41,198 bases of DNA from a virus: the IMG/VR virus record IMGVR_UViG_3300047678_000828, positions 1 to 41,198 of that record. One strand, given 5' to 3'. This document shows, in pieces, positions 39,151-41,198 of this stretch. Within the stretch, counting starts at the first letter, position 1. Each line of letters begins with the position of its first letter. A model generated the notes under the pieces. It had not been told where the DNA came from and searched no databases. It was given only the letters and a program-made list of their open reading frames with translations. The position numbers and the translations under genes were made by a program.

Positions 39151-39965
39151 GCCAGAACCTCCGCAACGATGAGAGCCGCACCGTCCGCGTCGCACTCCAC
39201 GCAACCCGGAGCGACGACACGCGGCGCCTTCACCTTCGACGGGTAGAGCCCATCAGGGTGCACCACGATCTCGTCGACCAGCACCGGACACGCGACGTAC
39301 CGAGTGCCGTCCGGGTCGAACTGTCGGGCGAGCCACGGCCGCGGCGAGAAGTGCAGCCCGCCGCCACACTCGGGCACCGGATCCCAGTCCTTCGCTTCCG
39401 GCGTCGACCCGGGCGCGTACGACACGCCCCGCGACGACATGAAGTCGTCGCCGACGACCTTGAACAGCGTCGTGACCCCATCGACGACAAGCAGGCCGTG
39501 GAACGCGCACCACTCGGCAGCCGTAGCGATCACCGGCATCTCGATCACCACACCGCCAGTGATGACCGCAGACGCGCTCTCGCGCACCACGGCGTTGTAC
39601 TGGCCGGCCCTCACCGTCGAGCGGCCCCAGGCCCTCACCGTCGAGCGGTCCCAGGCCTCCACCGTCGAGCGGTCCCAGGCCTCCACCGTCGAGCGGTCCC
39701 AGGCCTCCACCGTCGAGCGGTCCCAGGCCTCCACCGTCGAGCGGTCCCAGGCCTCCACCGTCGAGCGGTCCCAGGCCCTCACCGTCGAGCGGTCCCAGGC
39801 CCTCACCGTCGAGCGGTCCCAGGCCTCCACCGTCGAGCTGCCCCCGGCCCTCACCGTCGAGCGGCCCCCGACGGTGAAGTGCCCGTCGCCGATGCAGACG
39901 ATCAGGCCATCGAGATGGTCAGCCAGTGCCCGGTCGAGCTCGGCCTGCGTGCGGACTTCGATCAT
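39147..39965 (-). CDS. Octapeptide-repeat phage protein (DUF7666-like C-terminus)
   Basis: This 272-residue protein starts MIEVRTQAELDRALADHLDGLIV after an AAGGAA ribosome-binding site. An 11-copy array of [D/G]RSTV[E/R]A[W/G] follows, predicted to form a small beta-solenoid with one strand per unit. The C-terminal 130 residues (ATAAEWCAFHGLLVVDGVTTLFK, GDDFMSSRGVSYAPG, CGGGLHFSPRPWLARQF, YPSKVKAPRV) resemble a domain of actinophage hypothetical proteins with the same solenoid. The function is unknown. The gene precedes parB and is coupled to it. Confidence 0.8.
   Translation of the reverse strand: MIEVRTQAELDRALADHLDGLIVCIGDGHFTVGGRSTVRAGGSSTVEAWDRSTVRAWDRSTVRAWDRSTVEAWDRSTVEAWDRSTVEAWDRSTVEAWDRSTVEAWDRSTVRAWGRSTVRAGQYNAVVRESASAVITGGVVIEMPVIATAAEWCAFHGLLVVDGVTTLFKVVGDDFMSSRGVSYAPGSTPEAKDWDPVPECGGGLHFSPRPWLARQFDPDGTRYVACPVLVDEIVVHPDGLYPSKVKAPRVVAPGCVECDADGAALIVAEVLA
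39606..39869 (-). repeat. Eleven 24-base tandem repeats in the coding sequence
   Basis: Eleven units of 24 bases (GGCCTCCACCGTCGAGCGGT plus CCCA on the plus strand) run without gap. The five central units are identical; outer units vary at a few bases, with CTC for TCC giving Arg instead of Glu. The frame is kept exactly. The array is a candidate for length change by recombination or slippage. Confidence 0.95.
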
Positions 39966-39982
39966 CGAGTTCCTTCCAAGGG

Positions 39983-40231
39983 TTATGCGGCGTGGTGCGC
40001 GCGGGCGCGGCACGTGTCGCGATGAGCGGTGAACAAGTCGCGGTGCATCGCGTTCTGCACCGCGCGATGCGCGGGCGGCACCCACTGCGCGACCTCCGCG
40101 CGCGTCGTGGAGCGGAGCGTGTACTCGCCGCGCTCCGGGTCCGGGTGGAGATCCATCGCGATGCGGGCACCGCCACGATCCCGGCGCGCGTAGAACACGC
40201 GGGCGCCACACCGGCGGCACGTCGGCGTCAC
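39983..40231 (-). CDS. Small zinc-finger-like protein
   Basis: This 82-residue protein starts at GTG 40231 (GTGA overlap), with TCRRCGARVFYARRDRGGARIAMDLHPDP and later HRDTCRARAHHA. The Cys pair followed by downstream His and Cys suggests a zinc fold. This MDLxP-type small protein is common in actinophages. The function is unknown. Confidence 0.65.
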   Translation of the reverse strand: MTPTCRRCGARVFYARRDRGGARIAMDLHPDPERGEYTLRSTTRAEVAQWVPPAHRAVQNAMHRDLFTAHRDTCRARAHHAA

Positions 40232-40359
40232 CGGCCCACCAACCGGGCGAGACCGTCGAGCATCTCCCGGTACGACACGCGGCACCGGGCCGCGCGGGCA
40301 CGGCACAACACCGCGGCGAGCCATCCGACACCCGCGGCGACCTCGAGGAAGCGGATCAT
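40228..40359 (-). CDS. Very small protein with hydrophobic N-terminus
   Basis: This 43-residue frame starts MIRFLEVAAGVGWLAAVLCRARAARC; residues 4-19 are hydrophobic enough for a membrane anchor. It overlaps both neighbours by four bases, which supports it as a real gene. The function is unknown. Confidence 0.5.
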   Translation of the reverse strand: MIRFLEVAAGVGWLAAVLCRARAARCRVSYREMLDGLARLVGR

Positions 40360-40877
40360 GCGGGGAGCTCCGGCAGAGCGACGTGATGCGCGTTCGCAGT
40401 GGTGATCACCTGCATGGTGAAACGCTCCAACGCGGCGTCGGTCAGATCCGCGACCCGCGCGACGCGTTCGCGGCGCAACGCGCCGCCCAGCCAGTTCTCC
40501 CGCAGCTTCGGCTTCCCGCCGAACACGGTGTACGACGCGTTCACGATCCACTCCACCCGACGCGCGCGGGCCAGAGCATCGAGATCACCCGGCGGCGTCA
40601 ACGTCCGCGCCGACGGCAAGTCGTACCGGACCAACTGGCCGGCCGGGTCGAGGAGCTGGAACAGCATCACCCCCGATGCCAGGGCGGCGAACGGGCGCAG
40701 GGCAGCCGCCGCGGCGAGGCCGAGCTCCTCCAGGTCGACATACGGTCCGTCGTCCCCGGTGAGGACCACGGGCGGGTCTGCAGCGGCGCGATGCGCGAGG
40801 ACATCCGCCAACACCCGACCCGCGATCAGGAGCGACTCCTCCTGATCAAGAAGATCCACCGACGTAACTACGGACAT
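40356..40877 (-). CDS. Hypothetical protein, first gene after the terminator
   Basis: This 173-residue protein starts MSVVTSVDLLDQEESLL at ATG 40877, with AGGGA upstream that overlaps a half-site of the dispersed palindrome (TGATTCC, 40879-40885). A longer start at 40907 would reach into the terminator hairpin and is rejected. It is helical with an alpha/beta middle (VMLFQLLDPAGQLVRYDLP, VEWIVNASYTVFGGKPK). No family is recognised. Confidence 0.65.
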   Translation of the reverse strand: MSVVTSVDLLDQEESLLIAGRVLADVLAHRAAADPPVVLTGDDGPYVDLEELGLAAAAALRPFAALASGVMLFQLLDPAGQLVRYDLPSARTLTPPGDLDALARARRVEWIVNASYTVFGGKPKLRENWLGGALRRERVARVADLTDAALERFTMQVITTANAHHVALPELPA

Positions 40878-40878
40878 G

Positions 40879-40885
40879 TGATTCC
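40879..40885. promoter_or_regulatory. Half-site of the dispersed palindrome at a ribosome-binding site
   Basis: TGATTCC (plus strand) sits on the ribosome-binding site of the gene that starts at 40877. There is no opposing arm; the sequence continues CTACGG. It may be a weak or monomer-binding site. Confidence 0.3.
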
Positions 40886-40895
40886 CTACGGTGCG

Positions 40896-40927
40896 AAAAA
40901 GCCCCAAGCGGCACTCCGCCTGGGGCT
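40896..40927 (-). terminator. Rho-independent terminator
   Basis: The stem AGCCCCA...TGGGGCT, extended by GCGG/CCGC after one mismatch, has a short loop and is followed by TTTTT on the minus strand. It lies just after the stop of the gene at 40932 and before the gene at 40877, so it separates two transcription units of the early region or allows partial read-through. Confidence 0.85.
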
Positions 40928-40931
40928 CGGG

Positions 40932-41198
40932 TCAGTCGGACAGGAACGGCGTGACGACGGTCCACCCCACGAACGGGGCCGGCCGCACCACGTGATGCAA
41001 CGTCAACAGCGGGTCATCCAGGTACTCGGCGTCAGGGGCGGGACGGCGATGCACGACCCCCACGAGCAGGTCGTCGACGACCTCGATCGACGTCACGCCC
41101 AGCCCAGGATCGATACCCACATCACGCATCCACACGTCGACCTCGAACTGCAACGGGCCCGGCAACACCGCGAACACCTCGCCCGTCAACCGGCGCAT
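40932..41198 (-). CDS. Hypothetical protein, reaches window edge
   Basis: This frame of 88 residues starts with an ATG at the last bases of the window (41196-41198), so the true start may be further right. It contains QFEVDVWMRDVGIDPGLGVTSIEVVDDLLVGVVHR, an alpha/beta pattern, and ends before a strong terminator. The family is unknown. Confidence 0.55.
   Translation of the reverse strand: MRRLTGEVFAVLPGPLQFEVDVWMRDVGIDPGLGVTSIEVVDDLLVGVVHRRPAPDAEYLDDPLLTLHHVVRPAPFVGWTVVTPFLSD

Noticed and set aside
39606-39869. Tandem array considered as CRISPR
   Set aside because: Units are contiguous without spacers, are an exact multiple of three and lie inside a good coding sequence.
40878-40907. Longer N-terminus for the gene at 40356 (start at 40907)
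   Set aside because: It would start inside the terminator hairpin and U tract; the ATG at 40877 has a ribosome-binding site.

Overview
The window looks like the left end of a prophage in a high-GC actinobacterium. Evidence for this host type: very high G+C throughout, frequent GTG starts, a WhiB-family protein, a leaderless promoter in front of a HicA/HicB pair, and a P27-type small terminase. Bases 1-639 hold an apparently chromosomal lipoprotein gene. From about base 865 onward everything is explained as phage. The exact left junction (attL) cannot be fixed from this window alone, and the right end of the element lies beyond base 41198.

Layout. (i) 865-2836, + strand, the lysogeny side: a tyrosine recombinase, a small lipoprotein (candidate superinfection-exclusion factor) and a hicAB toxin-antitoxin pair. 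A strong bidirectional hairpin terminator at 2852-2887 closes this side. (ii) 2907-30677, - strand, late genes, read right to left: small and large terminase, a small membrane protein, portal, an acidic protein, a prohead protease fused to the major capsid protein, two small head proteins, head-tail connector, tail terminator, tail tube, two small tail proteins, tape measure, minor tail protein, a DUF5047-like hub, a lysis cassette (Cys/His peptidase plus two membrane proteins), and then an unusually rich host-recognition cluster. That cluster holds an SGNH esterase, a clan GH-A glycoside hydrolase, a beta-helix tailspike, a 1145-residue fibre with a second SGNH centre and two small proteins. 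(iii) 30782-31178: an HNH endonuclease and a tRNA-Met(CAT) gene whose CCA end shares its last base with the HNH start codon. (iv) 31261-41198, - strand, early/middle genes: about 20 small, mostly 4-base-overlapping genes. They include a helix-turn-helix replication-type protein, a WhiB-like regulator with an HTH neighbour, a second HNH protein, several zinc-finger-like small proteins, a DUF2303 protein, a ParB-like gene split by a single extra G, and a protein with an 11-copy octapeptide repeat.

How the parts work together: the early operon supplies regulation, replication and segregation-like functions; HNH/TerS/TerL/portal form the packaging module; the virion is a siphovirus with a tail of roughly 120 nm by the usual tape-measure rule (808 residues x 0.15 nm). 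The enzyme-rich tail tip suggests a host coated with an acylated polysaccharide.

Most unusual signals: (a) four dispersed copies of a perfect 7-base inverted repeat TGATTCC-(2 or 3 nt)-GGAATCA, two of them in intergenic regulatory positions (upstream of hicAB and at the endolysin ribosome-binding site), plus a half-site at another ribosome-binding site; (b) the tRNA/HNH overlap, in which maturing the tRNA would remove the A of the HNH start codon; (c) the split ParB; (d) the internal start codon with a strong Shine-Dalgarno inside the protease-capsid fusion.
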